In this document: positions 23,821 to 31,516 of the stretch, piece by piece
Layout of the letters: every line of letters starts with the position of its first letter
Numbering within the stretch: the first letter of the stretch is position 1
Source: Actinomycetes bacterium
GTDB lineage: Bacteria > Actinomycetota > Actinomycetes > Actinomycetales > Microbacteriaceae
DNA length: 38,337 nt
Direction of reading: 5' to 3'
Assembly (NCBI GenBank): GCA_029777095.1
Contig: JAKOTS010000041.1
Span: 1 to 38,337 of the forward strand
The notes under the pieces: generated by a model
Seen by the model: the letters and a program-made list of their open reading frames with translations, nothing else
What the model was told of the DNA's origin: nothing
Database searches by the model: none
Program-made: the position numbers and the translations under genes

Positions 23821-26022
23821 CTACGCGCGCGGCGCTTTCGCGACGCCCAGCGCGTCAAAGAGCCACGCGAGCTCGAATGCGCGCTCCCTCCACGCGTTGT
23901 AGCGCCCGCTGACGCCGCCGTGGCCGGCGACCATCTCGCACTTCAGCAGCGCGTCGGCGCCCACTTCACGGAGCCGGGCGACCCATTTGGCGGGTTCGAC
24001 GTACGAGACGCGGGTGTCGTTCAACGACGTCTCAGCGAGGATGCGTGGGTATGTCGCATCCGCCCGCACGTTCTCGTACGGGGTGTAGCTGCGCATGTAC
24101 TCGTACACGTCAGCGTTGTGGAGCGGGTCGCCCCATTCGTCCCACTCGATGACCGTGAGGGGGAGGGATGGGTCGAGGATCGTAGTGAGCGCGTCGACAA
24201 ACGGCACCTCGGCGAGGATCCCGGCGAACAGCTCGGGGGCAAGGTTCACGACCGCACCCATGAGCAGGCCTCCGGCGCTGCCGCCCTCGGCGACGAGCCG
24301 GTCGGGGGCGGTGTAGCCCGAATCGATCAGATGGCGGGCGACGTCGACAAAGTCGGTGAAGGTGTTGCGCTTTGCCAGCAACTTGCCGTCTTCGTACCAC
24401 TGCCGGCCCATCTCGCCGCCACCGCGCACGTGTGCCACGGCGAAGACGACGCCGCGCTCAAGCGCCGACAGCCGCGCGATCGAGAAGCCGGGGTCGATGC
24501 TGTGCTCATACGAGCCGTACCCATACAGGTGGAGGGGGCGGGGGTCGGCACCCGTGCCGCCTGGCGTGCCGAACGAACGCTTCCACACCAGCGAGACGGG
24601 CACGCGAGTGCCATCGGATGCCGGTGCCCACACGCGCGCCTGCTCGTAATCGCTCGGCAGGTATTCGCCAAGCACGGCATCCGCAAGCACCGTTTGCTGC
24701 TTGCGCCGGAGGAGCTGCTTGGCCGCCACATCGTAATCAAACACCGTTGACGGCGTCACGAAGGAGCCGTAGCCAAGCCGGATCTGCGGCTGAGTCCACT
24801 CGGGGTTGCCGGCGGCGCCCACGGTGAACAATGGCTCGTCGAAGTCGATCTCAGAGACATCGCTGCTCGCATAGTCGAGGATCGCGAGGCGTGTGAGGCC
24901 GTCACGGCGGTACTCGAGCACGCCCCAATCGCGGAACGTGTCGACATCGAGCAGGCGCACGCCGGGCACATGGGGAACCACAATGCGGCGGGTGCCCTGG
25001 GGGTCGGCCGCATCAACGGCGACGAGCTCGAAGTCGAGCGCGTTGTCGTTGTGCAAGACCAGGAGCACGTCGCGGCCGTCGATGACCGCGTGGTCGACGC
25101 CGTACTCGATGCCCTCGGTCCGTGGCCAGACAACGCGGGGCTCGCCGTCGAGGGCATCCGCGTCGAGCAGCAGCACTTCGGACGTGATCGATGAGCCCAT
25201 GCTGATCATGAGGTATCGCTCGCTACGGGTGAAGCCGGCGCCAAGCCAGAAGCGCTCGTCGGGCTCGTGGAAGACGACGACGTCGGCGTCGACAGCGGTG
25301 CCGATCACATGGCGCCAGAGAGTGTCGGGGCGCCACGCGTCGTCGACGGTCGTGTAGAAAATCGAGCCGCCATCGGGCGCGAACTCGGCACCGGCCGAGG
25401 TGCCGGGGATCTCGTCTTCGAGGTTCTTGCCGCTGTCGAGGTCGCGCACTCGAACGACGTAGCGCTCGTCGCCTGCGACATCCACGCCAAAGAGCACCCG
25501 GCGACCATCGCTCGAGACGTCGAAGCTCCCGAGGGAGAAGAATTCGTGGCCCTCGGCCTCGGCGTTGCCGTCGAAGAGCACCTGCTCGCCGGGCAGTGGG
25601 GCGCCCGGCTCGAGCGTGGGGGGAGTCCAGTCGTCTTCGGCGGCGATGGCGGTGCGGCACTGCACGCCATACTGCTTGCCTTCGATGCTGCGGCCGTAGT
25701 ACCAAAACTGGCCCTTGCGAACCGGGACCGACATGTCGGTCTCGAGCGTGCGGCCCTTGATCTCTTGGAAGATCTGCTCGCGAAGCCCCGCGAGATGCGC
25801 GGTTGCGGCAGCCGTGTGCGCATTCTCGGCTTCGAGGTGGGCGATCACTTCGGCGTCGTCTTTGTCGCGCAGCCACTCATAAGGGTCATCGAACGCGTGC
25901 CCGTGGTGCTCGCGAACCGTGGAGGTTCGTTTCGCGATCGGCGGCGTGGCCGGGGTGGATGCGTTGCCGGAGGCGGGTGCAGCGCCGCCAGCGAGGGGGA
26001 GATTTTTTGTGGATTCGCTCAC
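23821..26022 (-). CDS. ptrB: S9-family oligopeptidase (oligopeptidase B / prolyl oligopeptidase type)
   Basis: The 733 residues have the S9A layout: a beta-propeller (about 80-430) and an alpha/beta-hydrolase domain. The latter shows LYGYGSYEHSIDP, FAVAHVRGGGEMGRQWYEDG, the nucleophile motif GGSAGGLLMGAV, an acidic pair EWDEWGDP seen in oligopeptidase B, a SLNDTRV motif with the catalytic Asp, and GHGGVSGRY with the catalytic His. It cleaves short peptides, probably after basic residues; cytoplasmic, with no signal peptide. An Ala-rich leader of about 30 residues precedes the conserved HGHAFDDPYEWLRD. The start is GTG 26022, six bases after a TAGCGT box. Confidence 0.92.
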   Translation of the reverse strand: MSESTKNLPLAGGAAPASGNASTPATPPIAKRTSTVREHHGHAFDDPYEWLRDKDDAEVIAHLEAENAHTAAATAHLAGLREQIFQEIKGRTLETDMSVPVRKGQFWYYGRSIEGKQYGVQCRTAIAAEDDWTPPTLEPGAPLPGEQVLFDGNAEAEGHEFFSLGSFDVSSDGRRVLFGVDVAGDERYVVRVRDLDSGKNLEDEIPGTSAGAEFAPDGGSIFYTTVDDAWRPDTLWRHVIGTAVDADVVVFHEPDERFWLGAGFTRSERYLMISMGSSITSEVLLLDADALDGEPRVVWPRTEGIEYGVDHAVIDGRDVLLVLHNDNALDFELVAVDAADPQGTRRIVVPHVPGVRLLDVDTFRDWGVLEYRRDGLTRLAILDYASSDVSEIDFDEPLFTVGAAGNPEWTQPQIRLGYGSFVTPSTVFDYDVAAKQLLRRKQQTVLADAVLGEYLPSDYEQARVWAPASDGTRVPVSLVWKRSFGTPGGTGADPRPLHLYGYGSYEHSIDPGFSIARLSALERGVVFAVAHVRGGGEMGRQWYEDGKLLAKRNTFTDFVDVARHLIDSGYTAPDRLVAEGGSAGGLLMGAVVNLAPELFAGILAEVPFVDALTTILDPSLPLTVIEWDEWGDPLHNADVYEYMRSYTPYENVRADATYPRILAETSLNDTRVSYVEPAKWVARLREVGADALLKCEMVAGHGGVSGRYNAWRERAFELAWLFDALGVAKAPRA

Positions 26023-26028
26023 GATCCA

Positions 26029-26034
26029 ACGCTA
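26029..26034 (-). promoter_or_regulatory. -10 box of leaderless promoter for the S9 peptidase
   Basis: TAGCGT on the minus strand, six bases (TGGATC), then GTG at 26022. Confidence 0.5.
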
Positions 26035-26061
26035 GTCGAGTGCCCGCACGGGGTGTTCAAG

Positions 26062-26091
26062 TTGACCGCAACCGTGTCGGGTGCGAGGATT
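26062..26091 (+). promoter_or_regulatory. Possible pit promoter
   Basis: TTGACC (26062-26067) and AGGATT (26086-26091) with an 18-bp spacer lie in the 170-bp divergent region between the peptidase gene and pit. TAAATT at 26105-26110 is an alternative -10. The rest of the region shows no other clear site. Confidence 0.3.
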
Positions 26092-26192
26092 CTTTTGCGG
26101 CGGTAAATTGCGCCCATATTCCCGGTGAACTCTTCGTTCGTCATCGTCGTCTTCTTCGACAATTCATTCACTCTCTGACACGAAAGCGACCG

Positions 26193-27635
26193 GTGGAAAC
26201 CGCAGCTCTGATCGTTGTTTTGGTCATCGTCCTGGCACTGTTCTTCGACTTTACGAACGGGTTCCACGACACAGCGAACGCAATGGCCACGCCCATCGCG
26301 ACCGGGGCCCTGAAGCCCAAGGTCGCGGTGCTTTTGGCTGCCGGCCTGAATCTGGTTGGCGCCTTCCTTTCGACTGAGGTCTCGAAGACCATCTCTCACG
26401 GGATGATCCGAGAAGAGTCAATCTCGGCCTCGGTGTTCCCCTCCCTCATTTTTGCCGGGCTTATCGGCGCGATCACGTGGAACATGTTTACGTGGTTGCT
26501 TGGGCTGCCCTCGAGCTCGTCACACGCGCTTTTCGGTGGGCTGATCGGCGCGACATTCGTGGGCGTTGGGTTCATGGCGGTCGACTTCGGCGTCGTGATG
26601 AGCAAAGTGATTTTGCCAGCCCTCATCGCACCCGCGACGGCTGGCGTCATTGCCTTCACGGTGACCAAGATTGCGTACGCGATGACTCGCCGCTACGACG
26701 GCAAGCCTGATGGTCGCGACGGATTCCGCTGGGGCCAGATCTTCACCTCCTCACTGGTGGCGCTCGCGCACGGTACGAACGACGCCCAGAAGACGATGGG
26801 TGTCATCACCCTCGCCCTGGTGACCGTCGGTTGGCAGAACGCGGAGCACTCAGACCCGCAGTTGTGGGTCATCATCGCGTGTGCGGTCACCATCGCGATT
26901 GGCACATACACGGGCGGCTGGCGCATCATCCGTACGCTCGGCAAGGGCCTCACCGATGTGAAGCCCGCGCAGGGATTTGCTGCCGAGACCTCGACCGCCG
27001 CCACGATCCTCGCGTCGAGTGCGCTCGGGTTTGCGCTTTCGACGACGCAGGTCGCCTCCGGCTCGGTCATCGGCTCGGGCCTCGGGCGCCGCGGCTCGAC
27101 GGTTCGCTGGGGCACGGTCGGCCGGATCATGATCGGCTGGCTGCTGACGCTGCCCGCCGCCGGCGTGGTTGGCGCGCTCGCTGCCTGGATTGTCATCGCG
27201 ATCCCGGGCTGGGGCATCCTGATCGATACCGTGCTTGCAGCCGTGATCGTCGTCGGAATCTTTGTTCGTTCGCGTCGCCACGAAGTGAACTCGTCGAACG
27301 CGATGAGCGATGTCGCCGAGTCGGGCACTGCTGTCAAGGTCAAGCGCAACCCGCCGCCCACGCGTCGCCAGCGACAGGTGCTGCGCGAAGAAGCGCGTCA
27401 GCAGGCCGAAATTGATCGACTCCGTGCGAAGGCCGAGGCAAAGGCGAAGGCTCAGCGCAAGGCGCAGGCACGACTCGACGCTGAGCTCGAAACCGCGGCA
27501 AGCGGCCCGAGGCGCGCGCAAACCGGCGCAGGTGTCGAGCATCCCACGCCACCCTCAAACGATGCCGCTGCCCCGGATGAAACCGGCGCTCCGAACGATG
27601 CCGGCACCTCGAACGCTCAGGGGGACGCGCGATGA
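26193..27635 (+). CDS. pit: PiT-family inorganic phosphate transporter
   Basis: A 480-residue integral membrane protein importing phosphate (as metal-phosphate) with protons. Both halves carry the PiT signature: FFDFTNGFHDTANAMATPIA near residue 12 and VALAHGTNDAQKTMGVITLA near residue 188, with LGLPSSSSHALFGGLIGA and about ten membrane helices. After residue ~370 a cytoplasmic tail of about 110 residues follows, rich in Lys/Arg/Ala/Glu and likely coiled coil (AEIDRLRAKAEAKAKAQRKA), ending in Pro/Asn/Asp-rich sequence. The GTG at 26193 (VETAALIVVLVIV) matches the family N-terminus; no strong ribosome binding site precedes it. Its TGA overlaps the next ATG. Confidence 0.92.
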   Translation: METAALIVVLVIVLALFFDFTNGFHDTANAMATPIATGALKPKVAVLLAAGLNLVGAFLSTEVSKTISHGMIREESISASVFPSLIFAGLIGAITWNMFTWLLGLPSSSSHALFGGLIGATFVGVGFMAVDFGVVMSKVILPALIAPATAGVIAFTVTKIAYAMTRRYDGKPDGRDGFRWGQIFTSSLVALAHGTNDAQKTMGVITLALVTVGWQNAEHSDPQLWVIIACAVTIAIGTYTGGWRIIRTLGKGLTDVKPAQGFAAETSTAATILASSALGFALSTTQVASGSVIGSGLGRRGSTVRWGTVGRIMIGWLLTLPAAGVVGALAAWIVIAIPGWGILIDTVLAAVIVVGIFVRSRRHEVNSSNAMSDVAESGTAVKVKRNPPPTRRQRQVLREEARQQAEIDRLRAKAEAKAKAQRKAQARLDAELETAASGPRRAQTGAGVEHPTPPSNDAAAPDETGAPNDAGTSNAQGDAR

Positions 27636-27955
27636 CTATTGACTGGATCGCGTTTGTACAGGTGTTCGTCGCCGCAATCATCGGCGCCACGGTCGTGGTG
27701 GTGCTGTACGCCAGCGCCCTGCGCCTTCTCGTTCGGGCCGGGGTCGTTCCGGTCGTCGCGCCGGCAGAGTTCACCGACGCAATTACGGTGATCAGCCCGC
27801 GTGAGGCAAAGCGCGCCGAGAAGGCGGCCGCCAAAGCCGCTCGCAAGAACCCGCTCACGGTGTTGGAACGTCGGGTTGCACTCTGGGGCGCATATGCCTG
27901 CTTCGGGCTGTGCGGGCTTGCGGTGCTCGCCGGACTCGCGCTCATCGTTTTTTAG
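27632..27955 (+). CDS. Small two-TM membrane protein coupled to pit
   Basis: A 107-residue protein with membrane segments near residues 7-33 (FVQVFVAAIIGATVVVVLYA) and 84-105 (GAYACFGLCGLAVLAGLALI). Between them lies a basic Ala/Lys-rich loop (REAKRAEKAAAKAARKN). Its ATG overlaps the pit stop (ATGA), so it is probably an accessory subunit of the transporter; the loop resembles the charged tail of Pit in composition. No family function is assigned. Confidence 0.8.
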   Translation: MTIDWIAFVQVFVAAIIGATVVVVLYASALRLLVRAGVVPVVAPAEFTDAITVISPREAKRAEKAAAKAARKNPLTVLERRVALWGAYACFGLCGLAVLAGLALIVF

Positions 27956-28023
27956 GTCGACAGATTTTAGGCGTCGGCGTTGCCGTCGGCCGACTTTCAG
28001 CGCATCGCCGGGACTCGCGCGCG

Positions 28024-28029
28024 TAGGCT
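28024..28029 (+). promoter_or_regulatory. -10 box of leaderless phosphoesterase promoter
   Basis: TAGGCT, seven bases, then ATG 28037. Confidence 0.5.
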
Positions 28030-28036
28030 CAAACGC

Positions 28037-28963
28037 ATGATGGATGCCGCAGCCCAGCGACCGCCCCAATTTGGCCAGTACCCGTCGGCGTTGCGCACGA
28101 TCGTGCACATCGCCGACACGCACCTGAGGGCAGGTGGCGCGCTCCTTGGCGATCGGTTCGACACCGAGCGCACCCTCACGGAGACAATGGCGCAGGTCGA
28201 ACGCCTCGGAATCCGGCCCGACGCAATTGTGTTTGCGGGCGACCTCACCGAGGATGGCGAGTCGGGGGCGTATGCGCGCCTGCGCGAGATCGTTGAGCCG
28301 GTTGCGCGGCGCCTCGAAGCCCCCGTGGTGTGGGTCGCGGGCAATCACGACGAGCGGCCCGAGATGCGCCGCGACCTCCTCGGCCTCGAGCCCACGCAGG
28401 AGCCAATCGACGGGGTGTGGGACCTCGGCGGCCTTCGCCTGATTGCCCTCGACACATCCGTGCCGGGGTGGCATCACGGTGACCTCACCCCGGCCCAGCT
28501 CGACTGGTTGCGGCGAGAGCTTGCCACCCCCGCACCGCTCGGCACGGTGCTCGCGATGCACCACCCGCCGATTCCAACGCACCTCACATTCTTCGACATC
28601 CTCGAACTGCGCGATCAGCCGGCACTCGCCGAGGTGCTGCGGGGGAGCGACGTGCGGTCGATTCTGGCCGGGCATTTGCACTATTCGACACACGGCACCT
28701 TTGCGGGGATACCCGTGGCCGTGGCATCCGCCACCTGCTATTCGATGAATCTCGCGAACCCTGCCGATGAAGTCAACGGGATGGATGCGGGGCAATCGTT
28801 TCACCTCGTGCACGTGTACGACGACACGATCACGCACTCGGTCGTACCGCTGGGCGAGGTGCGCGGCCCGGCGACCTTCTCGGCGGAATGGTTGGCGATG
28901 CTGGCCGAGCGCACCCCGGAGGAACGGCTCGAGTACTTCTCGCGCAAGCGCCCCCGGGGATAG
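28037..28963 (+). CDS. Calcineurin-like metallophosphoesterase (CpdA/cyclic-nucleotide phosphodiesterase type)
   Basis: The 308 residues carry the binuclear metal site of the superfamily in order: HIADTHL (D-x-H), VFAGDLTEDG (GDLTD-like), VAGNHDERPEM (GNHD), MHHPPIP, and ILAGHLHYSTHG (GH-x-H). The arrangement matches class III cyclic nucleotide phosphodiesterases such as CpdA, but substrate cannot be told from sequence. The ATG at 28037 is chosen from the promoter position; an adjacent ATG at 28040 is equally possible. The stop codon overlaps the -10 box of aspA. Confidence 0.88.
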   Translation: MMDAAAQRPPQFGQYPSALRTIVHIADTHLRAGGALLGDRFDTERTLTETMAQVERLGIRPDAIVFAGDLTEDGESGAYARLREIVEPVARRLEAPVVWVAGNHDERPEMRRDLLGLEPTQEPIDGVWDLGGLRLIALDTSVPGWHHGDLTPAQLDWLRRELATPAPLGTVLAMHHPPIPTHLTFFDILELRDQPALAEVLRGSDVRSILAGHLHYSTHGTFAGIPVAVASATCYSMNLANPADEVNGMDAGQSFHLVHVYDDTITHSVVPLGEVRGPATFSAEWLAMLAERTPEERLEYFSRKRPRG

Positions 28964-28966
28964 GCT
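28961..28966 (+). promoter_or_regulatory. -10 box of aspA promoter
   Basis: TAGGCT overlapping the TAG stop of the phosphoesterase gene; predicted start near 28973 and a ~42-nt leader with AAGGA (29004-29008). Confidence 0.4.
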
Positions 28967-29014
28967 GAGGTGCCCCATCAGGGCCATCCGGCGAACACCC
29001 CACAAGGAATGCAC

Positions 29015-30481
29015 ATGGCACAGGAAGCGACCTCAGGCACTCGAATCGAAACCGATTCACTCGGATCAATGGAGATCCCGGCTGGCGCCTACTGGGGGAT
29101 TCATACCGCGCGTGCGGCGGAGAACTTTCCGATTAGCACGCGGCCGATTTCGGTGTATCCCGACCTGGTGGTCGCACTCGCGATGGTCAAGCAGGCATCG
29201 GCGCGGGCGAACCGTGACATCGGTGTGCTCGACCCGGTCAAAGCCGATCTGATCGACCGCGCGGCCCAGCGCGTCATCGACGGCGAGTTCCACGCCCAGT
29301 TCAGGGTCGACGTGATCCAGGGCGGTGCCGGCACCTCGACGAACATGAACGCCAACGAGGTCATCACGAACGTGGCGCTCGAAATGGCAGGCCGCGAGAA
29401 GGGCGACTACGCATTTCTCTCGCCGATCGATGACACGAACCGCAGCCAGTCGACAAACGACGTCTACCCGACCGCGATCAAGGTCGGCATCATGCTCACG
29501 ATGCGTAGCCTCCTCGATGAGCTCGCGCTGTTGCGTGAGTCGTTCATGAACAAGGCGGTCGAGTTTCACGACGTGCTGAAGGTCGGCCGCACCCAGATGC
29601 AGGACGCGGTGCCGATGACGCTGGGGCAGGAGTTCCACGGGTTCGCGACCTCGCTCATGCAGGATCACCGCAGGCTGACCGAGAACGTCAACCTCCTGCG
29701 CGAGATCAACATGGGGGCCACGGCAATCGGCACGGGGATCACAACGCACCCTGACTATGCGGCGCGTGTCTTGCACCACCTGCGCAAGGTGAGCGGCATG
29801 GACCTGGCCACGGCACAAGACCTCGTTGAGGCAACGAGCGATACGGGCGCGTTCATGTCGGTGTCATCGACGCTCAAGCGCAACGCGATCAAGCTCTCAA
29901 AGATTTGCAACGACCTGCGTCTGCTCTCGAGCGGGCCCCAGGCGGGATTCGGCGAGATCAACCTGCCCGCCCGCCAGGCGGGTTCGAGCATCATGCCAGG
30001 CAAGGTGAACCCGGTGATTCCGGAGGTCGTCAACCAGGTTGCGTTCGCAGTGGCGGGCGCCGACCTGACGGTCACCATGGCTGTCGAGTCGGGCCAACTG
30101 CAGCTGAACGCCTTCGAGCCCGTGATCGCACACTCGATCTTTCAGTCGATCACTTGGATGCGCCAGGCAATGTGGACCCTCCGCGTGAACTGCGTCGACG
30201 GCATCACTGCCAATCGCGAGCGGCTCGGCGCGATGGTCGGAGCGTCGGTCGGCGTCATCACCGCGCTGACCCCGTTCATCGGCTACGCGGCCGCGGCAGC
30301 ACTGGCGAAGACCGCGCTGCTCACCGGGCACAACGTGGCAGACCTGGTGGTCGAGGGCGGGCTGATGTCACGCGCAGACGTGACGAAGCAACTCTCGCCC
30401 GCACGGCTTTCTGGGCTCGAAGCGATCACCGCCGCGATCACCATCATCGTCGCGCCGGAAGATATTGTAGGTTTTTTTTGA
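29015..30481 (+). CDS. aspA: Aspartate ammonia-lyase (aspartase)
   Basis: The 488-residue enzyme converts L-aspartate to fumarate and ammonia. Features of the aspartase/fumarase superfamily: GAYWGIHTARAAENFPIS, GGAGTSTNMNANEVI, NRSQSTNDVYPTA, VGRTQMQDAVPMTLGQEF, GATAIGTGI, and the signature loop GSSIMPGKVNP. The TRIETDSLGSMEIP start and LSPARLSGLEAI end fit aspartase rather than fumarase C. The last residues (APEDIVGFF) are encoded by an AT-rich stretch with eight T's, unlike the rest of the gene, at the edge of the accessory region; the tail may have been changed by insertion. ATG 29015 fits the AAGGA site; ATG 29009 is too close to it. Confidence 0.93.
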   Translation: MAQEATSGTRIETDSLGSMEIPAGAYWGIHTARAAENFPISTRPISVYPDLVVALAMVKQASARANRDIGVLDPVKADLIDRAAQRVIDGEFHAQFRVDVIQGGAGTSTNMNANEVITNVALEMAGREKGDYAFLSPIDDTNRSQSTNDVYPTAIKVGIMLTMRSLLDELALLRESFMNKAVEFHDVLKVGRTQMQDAVPMTLGQEFHGFATSLMQDHRRLTENVNLLREINMGATAIGTGITTHPDYAARVLHHLRKVSGMDLATAQDLVEATSDTGAFMSVSSTLKRNAIKLSKICNDLRLLSSGPQAGFGEINLPARQAGSSIMPGKVNPVIPEVVNQVAFAVAGADLTVTMAVESGQLQLNAFEPVIAHSIFQSITWMRQAMWTLRVNCVDGITANRERLGAMVGASVGVITALTPFIGYAAAAALAKTALLTGHNVADLVVEGGLMSRADVTKQLSPARLSGLEAITAAITIIVAPEDIVGFF

Positions 30482-30484
30482 AGT

Positions 30485-30533
30485 TGTCCATTTCGCAGAT
30501 GAAATGTCCATGGTGTGTCCATCTGGACATTTC
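30485..30533. repeat. TGTCCA repeat cluster with perfect inverted repeat at island border
   Basis: Three direct copies of TGTCCA (30485, 30505, 30516) and one inverted copy (TGGACA, 30524). Within it, GAAATGTCCA (30501-30510) and TGGACATTTC (30524-30533) form a perfect 10-bp inverted repeat with a 13-nt loop. It starts four bases after the aspA stop. It may be the remains of an insertion-sequence end (IS21-type elements carry repeated ends) or an unusual terminator; neither is proven. Confidence 0.6.
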
Positions 30534-30599
30534 GGCAACCCGAAGTCTCAATGGACCGTGCTGGCCGCGAATGGTCCCGCGGTGGCGGTGCGCCAACCG

Positions 30600-30634
30600 A
30601 CGCCGCTGAGCGGCGTGGCATCGTCCGGTACTCT
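30600..30634 (+). promoter_or_regulatory. Promoter and palindromic operator of the abi gene
   Basis: ACGCCGC-TGA-GCGGCGT (30600-30616) is a perfect 7-bp inverted repeat covering the expected -35 position. TACTCT (30629-30634) is the -10 box, and ATG 30642 follows seven bases later, so the message is probably leaderless and a bound protein at the palindrome would block it. The 160-bp stretch from the aspA stop to this gene otherwise holds only the TGTCCA repeats. Confidence 0.5.
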
Positions 30635-30641
30635 GCGGGCT

Positions 30642-31454
30642 ATGCCAGAGGCCATCAGCGGACGACTGCGGGGCGCGTTCCGGGATCTCGCCTCGTCGAT
30701 CGTGCTCCGAGACATAGACCGCCTGTGGGAGAGCGAGGGGTTCAGCCACGGCTTCTACGACGAGACAGGCGGGCAGCGAGTCTCACTGTGGCGCGCATAC
30801 GAAGCCGGTGTGCGCTGGTCTGACGCCGACCACGTCCGCCGGGTGCTGAGGGTTTACGAGGTCGTGCTGTCTGATCACGCGGACCAATTGACGCAAGAGC
30901 GGCTGAAGATCGCTCTGCACCGTGATGGCTTCCTCTACGGCGACGATCACCGGATCGTCGCAGCGACGCCAGCCGCGGTTCCATTGACCGGTCTGACGGC
31001 ATTGCGCAGTGCTGAGGGTATCGAGGAGGCGTTCAACCGGATCGCATTGCTGATCGACGGAGATCCCGGCGGTGTGGTCTCGGCATCAAAAGAGTTGATC
31101 GAGGCAACGGCGAAGACGGTGTTGCAGGAGATAGGGGTCGACTACACCGATCGCGAGGACTTTTCAGCTCTAGTCCCGCGTGCACAGCAGGCGCTCGGTC
31201 TCGGTGCTGGCGGTGTGGACGGCTCGGTGGATGGGGCGCCTTCGATCCGTCGCATCCTGGGTGGTCTCGCCTCGATCGCTCAGGGCATCGACGAGCTCCG
31301 CAACGCTGAGGGCGGCGGGCATGGGCGACCCACGAGTACGCGGCTGGGTGCCCGCCACGCGCGTCTGGCGTTCAACGGTGCGCGCACCTGGTGCGAAATC
31401 ACGCTCGAGACGCTGTCCGATCCGGTGGCGCCGTGGCGATCTCGTCCCTCATGA
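30642..31454 (+). CDS. Abortive infection family protein (Abi_C-type C-terminus)
   Basis: A 270-residue protein. The C-terminal ~130 residues fit the abortive-infection C-terminal domain (Abi_C): SASKELIEATAKTVLQEIGV, a central DFSALVPRAQQALGL, then IRRILGGLASIAQGIDELRN, followed by GGGHGRP and ARHARLAFNGARTWCEITLET. The N-terminal ~130 residues (FRDLASSIVLRDIDRLWESE, RVLRVYEVVLSDH) were not recognised and may be the sensor part. Proteins with this domain occur in phage-defence islands and are thought to stop growth of infected cells. It is convergent with hsdR, 62 bp apart, inside the restriction island. ATG 30642 is chosen from the promoter; an upstream in-frame ATG at 30504 lies in the repeat cluster. 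Confidence 0.8.
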   Translation: MPEAISGRLRGAFRDLASSIVLRDIDRLWESEGFSHGFYDETGGQRVSLWRAYEAGVRWSDADHVRRVLRVYEVVLSDHADQLTQERLKIALHRDGFLYGDDHRIVAATPAAVPLTGLTALRSAEGIEEAFNRIALLIDGDPGGVVSASKELIEATAKTVLQEIGVDYTDREDFSALVPRAQQALGLGAGGVDGSVDGAPSIRRILGGLASIAQGIDELRNAEGGGHGRPTSTRLGARHARLAFNGARTWCEITLETLSDPVAPWRSRPS

Positions 31455-31516
31455 GCGCGTAGAAAGAGGACCCATACTTCGCGTTCATCGCTCGGCTCAC
31501 CAATCGCGTCGCAGGA

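Noticed and set aside
26115..26140. Possible PhoP box (GTTCACC on the minus strand) upstream of pit
   Set aside because: Only one half unit was found; the 11-bp direct repeat expected for a Pho box is missing.
31399..31516. Possible small minus-strand gene after hsdR (a short frame with NAKYGSSFYALMRDE)
   Set aside because: It is the tail of a shadow frame through hsdR; the isolated stretch has no ribosome binding site and overlaps the Abi gene end.
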